64,000 nt of DNA from positions 62,001 through 126,000 of the forward strand of contig NZ_JBHRXZ010000017.1 of NCBI RefSeq assembly GCF_042648805.1, read 5' to 3'. The translations under genes and the position numbers were made by a program. The DNA is from Azomonas tarimensis. GTDB lineage: Bacteria; Pseudomonadota; Gammaproteobacteria; Pseudomonadales; Pseudomonadaceae. Every line of letters begins with the position of its first letter. The stretch's first letter is position 1. The notes beneath the pieces are model-generated. The model had not been told where the DNA came from. It searched no databases and worked only from the letters and a program-made list of their open reading frames with translations. Of this stretch, positions 24,522-33,838 are shown in pieces.

Positions 24522-26630
24522 TTAAGCCTTCACTCGCGTGATATGACTGACCCCGCCGATCTTGCGCAGCTTGCGGATCACGCGGGCCAGGTGGACGCGG
24601 TCGTGGACGCTGACCACCAGTTGGACCACCGAGACGCGTCCGTCGCGCTCGTCCATGCTGATCTTCTCGATATTGGCGTCGGCGGCATTGACGCTGCCGG
24701 CCAGTAGGGCGATCAGGCCGCGCTGGTGCTCGAGCTCGATGCGCAACTCCACGTTGAACTCGCCGGAAACGTCCCGAGCCCAGGACAGCGGAACGCACTT
24801 GTCCGGGTTCTGGCGGAATTCGGCGATGTTGCGGCAGGTTTCCTGGTGGACCACCATGCCCTTGCCTGCCGAGAGATGGCCGAGGATGGGGTCGCCGGGA
24901 ATCGGCGAGCAGCAGCGCGCGTAGCTCAGGACCAGGCCTTCGGTGCCGCGGATGGCCAGGGAGCCTTCGCTCTGGGGCGTCTCGTCGCCATCGCTGGCGA
25001 GCAGGCGGCGGGCGATGACATAGGCCATGCGATTGCCCAGGCCGATGTCTTCCATCAGGTCTTCGAACACATCCATCTGGTATTCGGCCAGCACCGCGCG
25101 GATGCGCTCCTGGGAGACCTGCTCGAGGCTGGTCTCGAAGCCGGCGAGGGCCTTGTTCAGCAGGCGCTCGCCGAGGCTGATGGATTCGGAGCGCCGCTGC
25201 TGCTTGAGCGCGTGGCGGATATGGGTGCGCGCCTTGCCGGTGACCACGAAGTTGAGCCACGCAGGATTGGGCCGGGCCCCCGGTGCGCTGACGATTTCCA
25301 CGGTCGAGCCGCTTTCCAGCGCCTGAGACAGCGGCGCCAGGCGACGGTTGATGCGACAGGCAATGCAGGTGTTGCCGACGTCGGTGTGCACTGCATAGGC
25401 GAAGTCGACCGCCGTGGAGCCCTTGGGCAGTTCCATGATGCTGCCCTTGGGCGTGAAGACGTAGACCTCGTCGGGAAACAGGTCGATCTTGACGCTTTCG
25501 ATGAACTCCAGCGAATTGCCGGCCCGCTCCTGCATCTCCAGCACGCCACGGACCCATTCACGGGCGCGGGCATGGGTGCCGCGCGGCACGTCTTCGTTGC
25601 TTGACTTGTAGAGCCAGTGCGCGGCGATGCCGTTGTTGGCCATCTCTTCCATCTCGCGGGTGCGGATCTGGATCTCGATGGGCACGCCGTGCATGCCGAA
25701 CAGGGTCGTATGCAGGGACTGGTAGCCGTTGGCCTTGGGAATCGCGATGTAGTCCTTGAAACGCCCCGGCAGCGGTTTGTAGAGGTTGTGCACAGCGCCC
25801 AATACCCGATAGCAGGTATCGACCTTGTCGACCACGATGCGGAACGCGTAGACATCCATGATCTCGCCGAAGGATTTGCGCTTGCTGCGCATCTTCTTGT
25901 AGATGCTGTAGAGGTGCTTTTCCCGGCCCAGCACTTCGCCGCCCAGGCTTTCCCGCTCCAGACAGGCGATCAGCGACTGTTCGATCTTGTGCACGATCTC
26001 CTTGCGATTGCCGCGGGCCCGGCGTACCGCCGCGCGAATGCGCTCCGAGCGCATCGGGTGCATGGCCTTGAAGCCCAGGTCCTCGAACTCCACGCGCATG
26101 TTGTGCATGCCCAGCCGATTGGCGATGGGGGCGTAGATTTCCAGTGTTTCCTTGGCGATGCGGCGGCGCTTTTCGCCGGACAGCACTTCCAGGGTACGCA
26201 TGTTGTGCAGGCGGTCGGCCAGCTTGACGAGAATCACGCGGATGTCGCGGGCCATGGCCATGGCCATCTTCTGGAAGTTTTCCGCCTGCGCCACGGCCTT
26301 GGTCTCGAAATTCATCTGGGTCAGCTTGCTGACCCCGTCCACCAGCTCGGCGACGGTTTCGCCAAACTGCTTGACCAGGGCGTCCTTGGGAATTCCGGTG
26401 TCTTCGATGACATCGTGCAGCATGGCGGCCATCAGGCTCTGATGGTCCATGTGCATGTCGGCGAGGATGCTGGCCACCGCCAGGGGGTGCGTAACGTAGG
26501 CTTCGCCACTGCGCCGGCGCTGCCCATCGTGGGCCTGCTCGGCATAGTAATAGGCGCGGCGGACCAGATTTACCTGATCCTCGCTGAGGTAGGTCGAAAG
26601 TCGGGCGGCGAGCGCGTCTATGGCAGGCAA
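24522..26630 (-). CDS. spoT: SpoT, (p)ppGpp synthetase/hydrolase
   Basis: A 702-residue bifunctional enzyme of the stringent response. Domains: HD hydrolase (about 25-170; HDVIEDT), synthetase (about 230-360; ATP/GTP site with AFRIVVDKVDTCYRVLG), TGS (about 390-450; VYVFTPKGSIMELPKGSTAVDFAY), helical region, and a C-terminal ACT domain (about 630-700). The HD motif is intact, as expected for SpoT rather than RelA. The start is a TTG: AAGGAG lies eight bases upstream and the product begins M/LPAIDALAARLSTYL as in other pseudomonads. It follows rpoZ on the same strand. Confidence 0.93.
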   Translation of the reverse strand: MPAIDALAARLSTYLSEDQVNLVRRAYYYAEQAHDGQRRRSGEAYVTHPLAVASILADMHMDHQSLMAAMLHDVIEDTGIPKDALVKQFGETVAELVDGVSKLTQMNFETKAVAQAENFQKMAMAMARDIRVILVKLADRLHNMRTLEVLSGEKRRRIAKETLEIYAPIANRLGMHNMRVEFEDLGFKAMHPMRSERIRAAVRRARGNRKEIVHKIEQSLIACLERESLGGEVLGREKHLYSIYKKMRSKRKSFGEIMDVYAFRIVVDKVDTCYRVLGAVHNLYKPLPGRFKDYIAIPKANGYQSLHTTLFGMHGVPIEIQIRTREMEEMANNGIAAHWLYKSSNEDVPRGTHARAREWVRGVLEMQERAGNSLEFIESVKIDLFPDEVYVFTPKGSIMELPKGSTAVDFAYAVHTDVGNTCIACRINRRLAPLSQALESGSTVEIVSAPGARPNPAWLNFVVTGKARTHIRHALKQQRRSESISLGERLLNKALAGFETSLEQVSQERIRAVLAEYQMDVFEDLMEDIGLGNRMAYVIARRLLASDGDETPQSEGSLAIRGTEGLVLSYARCCSPIPGDPILGHLSAGKGMVVHQETCRNIAEFRQNPDKCVPLSWARDVSGEFNVELRIELEHQRGLIALLAGSVNAADANIEKISMDERDGRVSVVQLVVSVHDRVHLARVIRKLRKIGGVSHITRVKA

Positions 26631-26684
26631 GGTAAAGCTCCTTGCCTGTCTGGCTCGGGATGGCGACTTCGACCAGGCATCGCG

Positions 26685-26948
26685 TTACAGGCCCTCGTTG
26701 GGCTCTTCGTCGTATTGGGCGAACAACGGCTCTTCATGGACGATCTCGTCCTGCGCGATGACGTCGTAATCGACCAGGCCGCTGGCGATTTCGCGCAGGG
26801 CGACGACGGTGGGCTTGTCGTTCTCCCAGGCTACCTTCGGCTCCTTGCCACCGGTGGCCAGCTGACGGGAACGCTTGGTGGCGAGCATGACCAGCTCGAA
26901 GCGGTTATCGACGTTGTCCAGGCAGTCTTCAACGGTAACGCGGGCCAT
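26685..26948 (-). CDS. rpoZ: RNA polymerase omega subunit
   Basis: An 87-residue omega subunit, which assists assembly of beta prime into RNA polymerase and forms part of a ppGpp site. It begins MARVTVEDCLDNVDNRFELV and continues MLATKRSRQLATGG, the family signature. It lies between gmk and spoT in the standard gmk-rpoZ-spoT order, 54 bases before spoT. Confidence 0.95.
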   Translation of the reverse strand: MARVTVEDCLDNVDNRFELVMLATKRSRQLATGGKEPKVAWENDKPTVVALREIASGLVDYDVIAQDEIVHEEPLFAQYDEEPNEGL

Positions 26949-27132
26949 GGTGTTCCTCGTGATCTTTTGCGATGGCAGCCCGAATGGCGGGCGGGACTGG
27001 GTAGTGTAAAGAAAACAGAGCGGTAGGGGGAAGCCGGCGGCCTCCGGCCGATGAAAAGCGTTGGAGGAAGGAATGCGCGGCCCTGGCCTCTCGTCCTGCT
27101 GTCCCGCCTTCAGCGCTCTTCTCGGCTTGTCG

Positions 27133-27753
27133 CTACGCCAGCAGTTGCTGAAACAGCCCGGTAAAGCGCGCGTGCTGGGTTTCCTGGCGGAGCTGGTTGG
27201 CGCGGAAGATGGCCTTGAGATCATCCAGCGCATGGGCGAAATCGTCGTTGATGACCAGGTAGTCATACTCGACGTAATGACACATTTCGCTCACCGCCTC
27301 GCGCATGCGCCGCTCGATGATCTCGTCGCTGTCCTGGCCGCGACTGGTGAGTCGCTGGCGCAAGGCTTCCTGGGTCGGTGGCAGGATGAAGATGGACTGG
27401 GCCTCGGGCAGCAGGCGGCGGACCTGCTGGGCGCCCTGCCAGTCGATTTCGAGGATCAGGTCGAAGCCGGCCGCCAGGGTCTGCTCGAGCCAGCGTTGCG
27501 AGGTGCCATAGAGGTTGCCGAACACTTCGGCGTGCTCGATGAAGTCACCATGCTCCAGGCGTGCCAGGAAATCCTCGCGGTTGACGAAGTGGTAGTTGAC
27601 CCCGTCCACCTCGCCGGGGCGTATGGCGCGAGTGGTGTGGGAAACGGAAACCTGAACCTGCGGCATCGCTTCGATCAGCGCCTTGACCAGGCTGGTCTTG
27701 CCGGCGCCGGAGGGGGCGGAAACGATGTAGAGCGTGCCGGTGTGGGCAGACAT
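27133..27753 (-). CDS. gmk: Guanylate kinase
   Basis: A 206-residue cytoplasmic kinase that phosphorylates GMP to GDP with ATP. P-loop SAPSGAGKTSL near residue 12; GMP-binding parts HTTRAIRPGEVDGVNYHF and AEVFGNLYGTS are intact, as is LEIDWQGAQQVR. Length is typical. The ATG at 27753 gives MSAHTGTLYIVSAPSG; a GTG three codons upstream is less likely. The gene is followed by rpoZ after 184 bases and lies 24 bases downstream of yicC. Confidence 0.93.
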   Translation of the reverse strand: MSAHTGTLYIVSAPSGAGKTSLVKALIEAMPQVQVSVSHTTRAIRPGEVDGVNYHFVNREDFLARLEHGDFIEHAEVFGNLYGTSQRWLEQTLAAGFDLILEIDWQGAQQVRRLLPEAQSIFILPPTQEALRQRLTSRGQDSDEIIERRMREAVSEMCHYVEYDYLVINDDFAHALDDLKAIFRANQLRQETQHARFTGLFQQLLA

Positions 27754-27777
27754 GGAGATCACCTGGGCGTGCGCCGA

Positions 27778-28641
27778 TTATTCGATATTCTGGACCTGTT
27801 CGCGCATCTGCTCGATCAGTACCTTGAGATTGACCGCCACCTGGGTGCTGCGGGTGTCGAACGCCTTGGAACCCAGGGTGTTGGCCTCGCGATTGAGTTC
27901 CTGCATGAGAAAGTCCAACCGTCGGCCCGACGCACCGCCGGTGGCCAGTACCCGGCGAACTTCCGCGACGTGGGTGACGAGCCGGTCGAGTTCCTCGGCC
28001 ACATCGCTCTTCTGCGCCAGGAGTACCATCTCCTGCTCCAGGCGCGCAGGATCCAGCTCGACCTGTAGTTCGGCGCAGCGCTCGAGCAGGCGTCGGCGCT
28101 GGTTCTCCAGCAGTTCAGGCAGCAGTGTGCGCAATGCGGCCACTTCTTCGAGGATCGCATCGAGTCGATCGCCGATCAGGCGCGCCAGCTCGCGGCCTTC
28201 GCGCTCGCGGCTGTCACGCAGCTCCTGCAGTGCCTGATCGAACGCCTGCAGAGCGGCTTCGTTGAGTGCCTGCGGGTCGGCCCCCTGGCTGACGAGCACC
28301 CCGGGCCAGTTGAGGATTTCCAGAGGGTTGAGCGGGGCGGGGCGGGCGCTCAGTTCGGCAATGCTTTCCGCTGCGGCGATCAGCTGGGCCGCGCGTTCGC
28401 GGTCGACCTGCAGGGCCGGGCCGGAACCCGCCTCGCTGAGGCGCAGGGTGCATTCGATCTTGCCACGCGACAATCCCTTGCGCAGCGCGTCGCGCACGCC
28501 GCCTTCGAGTTCGCGGAAGGACTCCGGCAGCCGCAGGTGCGGCTCGAGGTAGCGGTGATTGACCGAGCGGATTTCCCAGCTGAGGGTGCCAAAGCTCCCG
28601 GCCTGCTCGGCGCGGGCAAAGGCCGTCATGCTGTGGATCAT
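27778..28641 (-). CDS. yicC: YicC-family protein (putative endoribonuclease)
   Basis: A 287-residue YicC protein. It starts MIHSMTAFARAEQ, and has EIRSVNHRYLE, FRELEGGVRDALRKGLSRGK (N-terminal domain) and the C-terminal GKAFD-like GSKAFDTRSTQVAVNLKVLIEQMREQVQNIE, cited by STQVAVNLKVLIEQMREQV. In E. coli YicC is implicated in RNA turnover, including of the small RNA RyhB, and is described as an endoribonuclease. It heads the yicC-gmk-rpoZ-spoT run and is divergent from rph. GAGGT precedes the ATG. Confidence 0.92.
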   Translation of the reverse strand: MIHSMTAFARAEQAGSFGTLSWEIRSVNHRYLEPHLRLPESFRELEGGVRDALRKGLSRGKIECTLRLSEAGSGPALQVDRERAAQLIAAAESIAELSARPAPLNPLEILNWPGVLVSQGADPQALNEAALQAFDQALQELRDSREREGRELARLIGDRLDAILEEVAALRTLLPELLENQRRRLLERCAELQVELDPARLEQEMVLLAQKSDVAEELDRLVTHVAEVRRVLATGGASGRRLDFLMQELNREANTLGSKAFDTRSTQVAVNLKVLIEQMREQVQNIE

Positions 28642-28779
28642 CGAATACCTCGGGCAGCTTGGCTGAAAACCGCCGATTGTAATGGAAAATCGACGGTTCA
28701 ACGAGGCGAGCCGCTGCGGCCGGCGGCGGCTCGCCGCCTGGCACCCGCGAAGCTTTGCCCCAAGGCGGTGCCGCGCCTC

Positions 28780-28785
28780 TATAAT
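28780..28785 (+). promoter_or_regulatory. -10 box of the rph promoter
   Basis: A perfect TATAAT lies 38 bases upstream of the rph start in the yicC/rph divergent gap. A -35 box is weak (TTTGCC-like near 28754-28759). Confidence 0.5.
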
Positions 28786-28822
28786 GGCTGGCCAGACCTA
28801 TCCAACCAAAGCAGGTTTCCCG

Positions 28823-29548
28823 ATGAAGCGTCCCAGTGGCCGCGCTGCCGATCAGCTGCGCTCTATCCGAATCACCCGTCATTACACTCGCCACGCCGAA
28901 GGTTCGGTGCTGGTCGAGTTCGGCGACACCCGGGTGATCTGCACCGCCAGTGTGGAGAGCGGCGTACCGCGCTTTCTCAAGGGGCAGGGGCAGGGCTGGC
29001 TGACCGCCGAATACGGCATGCTGCCGCGTTCGACCGGCGACCGTAACCAGCGTGAGGCGACCCGCGGCAAGCAGGGTGGGCGCACCCTGGAGATCCAGCG
29101 CCTGATCGGCCGCTCGCTACGTGCGGCGCTGGACATGAGCAAACTGGGTGAAAACACCATCTATATCGATTGCGATGTCATCCAGGCGGATGGCGGGACG
29201 CGTACCGCGTCGATCACCGGCGCCATGGTGGCGCTGGTCGATGCGTTGCGCGTGCTGAAGAAGCGCGGCGCACTCAAGGGTGAGCCGCTCAAGCAGATGG
29301 TGGCGGCGGTGTCGGTCGGCATGTACCAGGGAGAACCTGTGCTGGATCTGGATTACCCCGAGGATTCGGCGGCCGAGACGGATCTGAACGTGGTGATGAC
29401 CGACGCTGGGGGCTTCATCGAAGTGCAGGGGACTGCCGAGGGTGCGCCCTTCCAGCCGGAGGAGCTCAACGCCATGCTGGCCTTGGCGCAGACCGGCATG
29501 CAGGCGCTGTTCGACTGCCAACGCGCTGCGCTGGCCGAACAGGCATGA
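28823..29548 (+). CDS. rph: Ribonuclease PH
   Basis: A 241-residue 3'-to-5' phosphorolytic exoribonuclease that trims tRNA 3' ends. It begins MKRPSGRAADQLRSIRITR; GDTRVICTASVE, LPRSTGDRNQREATRGKQGGRTLEIQRLIGRSLR (cited by STGDRNQREATRGKQGGRT) and DCDVIQADGGTRTASITGA carry the phosphate- and RNA-binding residues. The ATG was chosen by alignment with the family; longer frames upstream cross the promoter. Divergent from yicC, followed by a coupled DUF4870 gene. Confidence 0.93.
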   Translation: MKRPSGRAADQLRSIRITRHYTRHAEGSVLVEFGDTRVICTASVESGVPRFLKGQGQGWLTAEYGMLPRSTGDRNQREATRGKQGGRTLEIQRLIGRSLRAALDMSKLGENTIYIDCDVIQADGGTRTASITGAMVALVDALRVLKKRGALKGEPLKQMVAAVSVGMYQGEPVLDLDYPEDSAAETDLNVVMTDAGGFIEVQGTAEGAPFQPEELNAMLALAQTGMQALFDCQRAALAEQA

Positions 29549-29931
29549 GCCAGACGCCGATGAGTGAAAACCGGGACCTGGTGCCGCAGCCGAGCCGGCA
29601 GGCGCGTCAGTGGGCGATGTTCTGCCACTACTCGGCGTTCTTCTGGTTTCTGGTGCCGATGATCGGCAATGTGCTCGGGCCTCTGATCGTCTGGCAGTTG
29701 AAAAAGGACATGGATCCCTTTGTCGACGACCAGGGCAAGGAGGCGCTGAACTTCCAGATCACCTACAGCATCTGGATGATCATCTCGGGCATCCTTGCCT
29801 GGATCCTCATCGGCTTCGCCCTGGCGGCGCTGGTCAACCTGGTGGCCCTGGTGCTGGTGATCATCGCCGGAATCCGGGCGAACGAGGGGAAGGCTTATCG
29901 CTATCCGCTGACCTGGCGGGTTGTGAAGTAA
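29545..29931 (+). CDS. DUF4870/Tic20-like membrane protein
   Basis: A 128-residue membrane protein of the DUF4870 family, function unknown. Three hydrophobic segments: about residues 27-48 (FCHYSAFFWFLVPMIGNVLG), 72-90 (YSIWMIISGILAWILIG) and 92-112. DDQGKEALNFQITYSI is the family mark. The start overlaps the rph stop by ATGA; a second in-frame ATG lies five codons on. P. aeruginosa has a similar gene at the same place between rph and crc. Confidence 0.85.
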   Translation: MSQTPMSENRDLVPQPSRQARQWAMFCHYSAFFWFLVPMIGNVLGPLIVWQLKKDMDPFVDDQGKEALNFQITYSIWMIISGILAWILIGFALAALVNLVALVLVIIAGIRANEGKAYRYPLTWRVVK

Positions 29932-29941
29932 AGCCGCACAA

Positions 29942-30012
29942 GCCACAAGCTCCAATAACCGCGAGAGCTCGGCCGAGCCCGCTCGCCGTTCCCCTGGCTT
30001 GCAGCTTGTGGC
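29942..30012. repeat. Inverted repeat between DUF4870 and crc
   Basis: GCCACAAGCT (29942-29951) and AGCTTGTGGC (30003-30012) are perfect mirror images 51 bases apart. The arms recall CCACAAGCG/CGCTTGTGG at 10.9 kb. The element lies between convergent genes and could limit readthrough. Confidence 0.55.
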
Positions 30013-30791
30013 TAGACCGATAGCATCCAGTCGTAGTCCACGATCAGTGGCGCGTGCTGGGAGAAGCGTGGCTGGCGGGGCAGGCGGGCGTTGCGAACGA
30101 AGCGACGCAGGCCCGAGGTGAGGATCTGGTAGTCGAATCGCCAGCCGAGGTTGAGCATCTCGGCCTGCTCGGTATCGGGCCACCAACTGAACAGGTCCCC
30201 CTCCCGGTTCACTTCACGCAGGGCGTCAACGTAGCCCAGGCTGCCAAACACCTGATCCAGCCAGGCGCGTTCCGGGGGCAGGAATCCGGGGCTCTGCTGG
30301 CAGTCGCGCCAGTTCTTCACGTCAAGCTTCTGATGCGCCACATGCAGTGAGCCGCAATAGATGTACTCGCGCCGCTTGCGTCGCTGCTTGTCCAGGTAAT
30401 GGGTGAAGTCGTCCATGAACTTGAACTTGTGGTTCAGGCTCTCATCGCCGGACTGCCCGGAGGGCAACAGGAGCGTGGCGATACTGACCTTGTCGAAGTC
30501 GGCTTGCAGATAGCGGCCGTAGCGATCGGCCATCTCGAAGCCAAGGCCGAAAATGACCGCCTTCGGTTGCAGCCGCGAGTAGATCGCGACTCCGCCTTGC
30601 GCGGGGATTTCGCCGTCCGCGGCATAGAGGAAATAACCGTCCAGCTGGTAGGCGGGATCGTCGAGTTCCGCAGCGGAGGCGCGGGTATCCTGCAGGCAGA
30701 TGACATCGGCATTCTGCGCTTGCAGCCAGCTGAGGAGACCTCGCTGAACCGCCGCATGAATGCCATTCACATTGACGCTGATGATCCGCAT
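30012..30791 (-). CDS. crc: Catabolite repression control protein Crc
   Basis: A 259-residue protein of the exonuclease III fold, nearly identical to pseudomonad Crc: MRIISVNVNGIHAA, ICLQDTRASA, REYIYCGSLHVAHQKLDVK and RRFVRNARLPRQPRFSQHAP. Crc acts with Hfq to block translation of catabolic mRNAs when preferred carbon sources are present; the CrcZ RNA relieves this. Members have lost DNA nuclease function. The ATG fits the known length exactly. It is divergent from pyrE, the conserved order. Confidence 0.95.
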   Translation of the reverse strand: MRIISVNVNGIHAAVQRGLLSWLQAQNADVICLQDTRASAAELDDPAYQLDGYFLYAADGEIPAQGGVAIYSRLQPKAVIFGLGFEMADRYGRYLQADFDKVSIATLLLPSGQSGDESLNHKFKFMDDFTHYLDKQRRKRREYIYCGSLHVAHQKLDVKNWRDCQQSPGFLPPERAWLDQVFGSLGYVDALREVNREGDLFSWWPDTEQAEMLNLGWRFDYQILTSGLRRFVRNARLPRQPRFSQHAPLIVDYDWMLSV

Positions 30792-30870
30792 AAATGGCCC
30801 CTGAAAATTCCTCCGTGTATCATACCCGAGACTGTGCATTTCGCTAAATCCGAGGGTTACGGAGCTTCCC

Positions 30871-31512
30871 ATGCAGGCGTATCAGCGCGACTTCATCCGT
30901 TTTGCAATCGAGCGTGGTGTGTTGCGCTTTGGCGAGTTCACCCTCAAGTCCGGACGGACCAGTCCCTATTTCTTCAATGCCGGGCTGTTCAACAGCGGCG
31001 CGGCGCTGGCCCAGCTCGGTCGTTTCTACGCCGAGGCGGTGCAGCACAGCGATCTGGATTTCGACGTCCTGTTCGGGCCGGCCTACAAGGGCATCCCGCT
31101 GGCCGCGGCCACCGCCATCGCCCTGGCCGAGCAGCATGGGCGCGACCTGCCCTGGTGCTTCAACCGCAAGGAGGCCAAGGATCACGGCGAGGGGGGCACA
31201 CTGGTAGGCGCGCCGCTGGTCGGTCGAGTGCTGATCATCGATGATGTCATCACCGCTGGAACGGCGATCCGCGAGGTCATGCAGATCATTCAGGCCCAGG
31301 GGGCCGCGGCGGCGGGTGTTCTGATCGCGCTCAATCGTCAGGAGCGTGGCCAGGGCGAGCTGTCGGCGATCCAGGAGGTAGAGCGCGATTTCGGCATGCC
31401 AGTGGTGAGCATCGTTTCCTTGAATCAGGTGCTCGAATACCTGGCCAGTGATGAACAGCTAAAGCAGCACCTGCCGGCAGTCGAGGCGTATCGGGCGCAG
31501 TACGGGATCTAG
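30871..31512 (+). CDS. pyrE: Orotate phosphoribosyltransferase
   Basis: A 213-residue enzyme transferring phosphoribose from PRPP to orotate to make OMP in pyrimidine synthesis. PRPP motif VLIIDDVITAGTAIRE near residue 120, FGPAYKGIPLAAATA near residue 67, and the catalytic loop CFNRKEAKDHGEGG near residue 97. Start MQAYQRDFIRFAIERGVL matches the family. Divergent from crc. Confidence 0.95.
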   Translation: MQAYQRDFIRFAIERGVLRFGEFTLKSGRTSPYFFNAGLFNSGAALAQLGRFYAEAVQHSDLDFDVLFGPAYKGIPLAAATAIALAEQHGRDLPWCFNRKEAKDHGEGGTLVGAPLVGRVLIIDDVITAGTAIREVMQIIQAQGAAAAGVLIALNRQERGQGELSAIQEVERDFGMPVVSIVSLNQVLEYLASDEQLKQHLPAVEAYRAQYGI

Positions 31513-31524
31513 AGAGCGGCGCAC

Positions 31525-32136
31525 ATGGAAAGGAATCTGTTGGGGTGCGTTATGAGCGTGGGGCTTCTTCTCGCCACGCTTCAGGTGGGCGCGGTAGAGC
31601 TCTACCGTTATGTCGACGAAAGTGGGGCCGTGGTGTTCGATCGCCATGGTGTGCCGCCGCATCTGATCGGGAGTGGCTATCAGGTGCTCAACGACAAGGG
31701 GCGGGTGCTGCGCAGCGTGGCGCCGGCACCCTCTGCAGAGGAGCGGCAGCGACTGCAGCAGGAGGCCGAGCAGGCCTTGGCCGATGCGCGACTGCTGCGG
31801 CTATATGCGGCGGTGGAGGAGGTCGATGCAGCCAAGCTGCGCAAGCTGTCCCAGCTGGACAGTGTCAGTGGCATCGCTCGCTCCAGCCTGAGAGCAGTGA
31901 ACCGCCAGCTGCAGCGACTGCAGGTGGAGGAGCAGCGCCTTCTGGCCGAGCAGCAGGATGTGCCGGAGAGCCTTCGCCAGCAGATGCTGAACCTGCGGCA
32001 GGAACGGCTCGGTCTCGAGCGCAACGTCGAGAGCTATCGCGCGGCACGCCTGGCCGCCGAGGTCAGCTTTACCTCCGATCGCGAGCGGTTGGCAGTCTTG
32101 CTGGGCGGCCTGACCCCCGAGCTGGTGGTCGACTGA
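31525..32136 (+). CDS. DUF4124-domain exported protein
   Basis: A 203-residue protein with a signal peptide (residues 1-23, ending VGAVE) followed by a short DUF4124-type segment (LYRYVDESGAVVFDRHGVPP). The rest, from about residue 68, is a long helical, probably coiled-coil region rich in Q, E, L and R. DUF4124 proteins are common envelope proteins of unknown function in pseudomonads. It lies 12 bases after pyrE and may share its transcript. Confidence 0.78.
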   Translation: MERNLLGCVMSVGLLLATLQVGAVELYRYVDESGAVVFDRHGVPPHLIGSGYQVLNDKGRVLRSVAPAPSAEERQRLQQEAEQALADARLLRLYAAVEEVDAAKLRKLSQLDSVSGIARSSLRAVNRQLQRLQVEEQRLLAEQQDVPESLRQQMLNLRQERLGLERNVESYRAARLAAEVSFTSDRERLAVLLGGLTPELVVD

Positions 32137-32302
32137 GGCGAGGTTGTTACCCTGGCTGTTACCTCTTTGGTGGCAGCCTGGAACATGACTTTGGCTCTAG
32201 GTAGCACTTTACAAAAGTTTTCGTCAATCCCCGCAAGGTCGGGGGTGAGTTGCGTTGAGTCAAACGGTAACGTCTCGCCCTACCTTTGGGGGCCCATTTA
32301 CC

Positions 32303-33778
32303 ATGATTGACGAAGACTTGCGCAGCTATAAAGAGCGTCACAAGCCGAAAAGGCACTTCGCAACGCGCTCCGAATACCTCGATCACGAACTGAGCATCAT
32401 GTCGCCCAAGCGTTGGCGACTGAACCTGCCGTATCGCGACTACCGCTTCGAGTACGAGGACTGGGTGCCAGCGATGGCGGCGACCATCGGCAAGATCGTG
32501 ATGGTGGCGGCGATCGTGGCCGCCTTTGCCGGTCCGCTCGGGCTGTCCAATGAATTCGTCATCGAGAACGCCCGCTTCGAGATGTTGATCGCCGCGGTGC
32601 TGTTCGTGGTGCTCTTCTCTGGCATTCTCAACCCGAACTGCAACCTGGCCGGCACCCATGGTCCGATCATTCCCTTGGTGCCGCTGATCGTGGCGTCAGG
32701 CGGTCACCCCATGGCGCTGGGCATCATGATCGGTGTGCTGGGCTTCATTCTCGGGGTGCTGAAGGGGGGAAGCCTGCTGGCGAAGCTGACCAGTAACGGT
32801 GTCTGCGGCGGGCTGCTGCTCTACCTGGGATTCATCGGCATCACGTCCCAGATCGCTCGCCTGTTCGCCTGGGCGAATGGCTTCGACATGGGCTACATCG
32901 CCTTTGTCGTGGTGTTCGCCACCATCGTCATGTATGCCTACCTCGAGCACATCCGCATGCGTTGGCTGGCGATTCCGCTGGGCTCGGCGCTGGCGGCGGT
33001 GATTGCCTTCGCCCTGGGCGCGCCGTTCGAATTCACCACCGAGCCCGGCATTCCAAACATGAATCCGGCCTACTGGTGGGGCGAGGACACGGGCTGGCAG
33101 CTGGGCTTGCCGAGCCTGCATCACTTCATTGCCGTGGCGCCTTTCGCCGTGCTGGCGGTGGCGATGTGGTCGCCGGACTTCCTCGGTCACCGGGTCTTCC
33201 AGGAGTTGAACTACCCGGGCAAGGCGAAAAAGGTTCTGATGAACATCGACGACACCATGTGCGTGGCAGCCGCCCGTCAGGTGGTGGGTACCTCCCTGGG
33301 TGGCGGTAACCTGGCTTCGTCCTGGGGCACCTATATCGTTCCTGCCGCCATTGCCAAGCGGCCGATTCCAGCCGGTGCGGTGCTGACCGGGCTGCTCTGC
33401 GTGGTCGCCGCCCTCTGGGGCTACCCGATGGACCTGGCGATCTGGCCGCCGGTGCTCAGCGTCGCGCTCATGGTGGGTGTGTTCCTGCCGCTGCTGGAAG
33501 CCGGTATGCAGATGACCCGTGAGGGCAAGACCTCCCAGTCCGCCGCGATCGTGATCTTCTCCTCGGCGCTGGTGAACCCGGTGTTCGGCTGGTCGCTGAC
33601 GGTACTGCTGGACAACCTGGGACTGGTTGGCGACAAGGAGCGTGGCCAGGCCATGACCCATGTTCATCGCTGGATCATTCCTACCGTGGTCTTCGCAATC
33701 CTCTGCGGCATCATGCTGGCGATCGGCATGTTCCCGGGCATTCCGGCGATGCTGGAGTCGTTCAGGGTGCTGGATTGA
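32303..33778 (+). CDS. Multi-pass membrane protein, DUF3360-like permease
   Basis: A 491-residue inner-membrane protein with about twelve hydrophobic helices after a 60-residue cytoplasmic start (MIDEDLRSYKERHKP). I recognise it as DUF3360-like, distantly similar to SulP or benzoate/xanthine permease folds. Conserved-looking polar stretches within the membrane are NPNCNLAGTHGPIIPLVP near residue 110, DDTMCVAAARQ near residue 318 and GGGNLASSWGTYIVP near residue 334, plausible for an anion or carboxylate carrier. Substrate unknown. A TTG at 32255 with GGGGGTGA upstream could give a 16-residue longer start. A strong terminator follows. Confidence 0.7.
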   Translation: MIDEDLRSYKERHKPKRHFATRSEYLDHELSIMSPKRWRLNLPYRDYRFEYEDWVPAMAATIGKIVMVAAIVAAFAGPLGLSNEFVIENARFEMLIAAVLFVVLFSGILNPNCNLAGTHGPIIPLVPLIVASGGHPMALGIMIGVLGFILGVLKGGSLLAKLTSNGVCGGLLLYLGFIGITSQIARLFAWANGFDMGYIAFVVVFATIVMYAYLEHIRMRWLAIPLGSALAAVIAFALGAPFEFTTEPGIPNMNPAYWWGEDTGWQLGLPSLHHFIAVAPFAVLAVAMWSPDFLGHRVFQELNYPGKAKKVLMNIDDTMCVAAARQVVGTSLGGGNLASSWGTYIVPAAIAKRPIPAGAVLTGLLCVVAALWGYPMDLAIWPPVLSVALMVGVFLPLLEAGMQMTREGKTSQSAAIVIFSSALVNPVFGWSLTVLLDNLGLVGDKERGQAMTHVHRWIIPTVVFAILCGIMLAIGMFPGIPAMLESFRVLD

Positions 33779-33794
33779 GGTTTCTGATGGAATG

Positions 33795-33823
33795 AAAAAA
33801 GGGGAGCCTGACGGCTCCCCTTT
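33795..33823. terminator. Bidirectional intrinsic terminator
   Basis: GGGGAGCC/GGCTCCCC with a four-base loop is flanked by AAAAAA on the left and TTT on the right. It serves the permease on the plus strand and argB on the minus strand, where the T-run is six long. Confidence 0.88.
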
Positions 33824-33838
33824 GTTGTGCCGCTGGGC

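Noticed and set aside
25617..27026. A 469-codon plus-strand frame opposite spoT
   Set aside because: Antisense shadow; spoT on the other strand has all its domains and a ribosome-binding site.
30012..30791. Exonuclease III (xthA) as the name for this gene
   Set aside because: Sequence and the pyrE neighbour identify it as Crc, which has the nuclease fold but a regulatory role.
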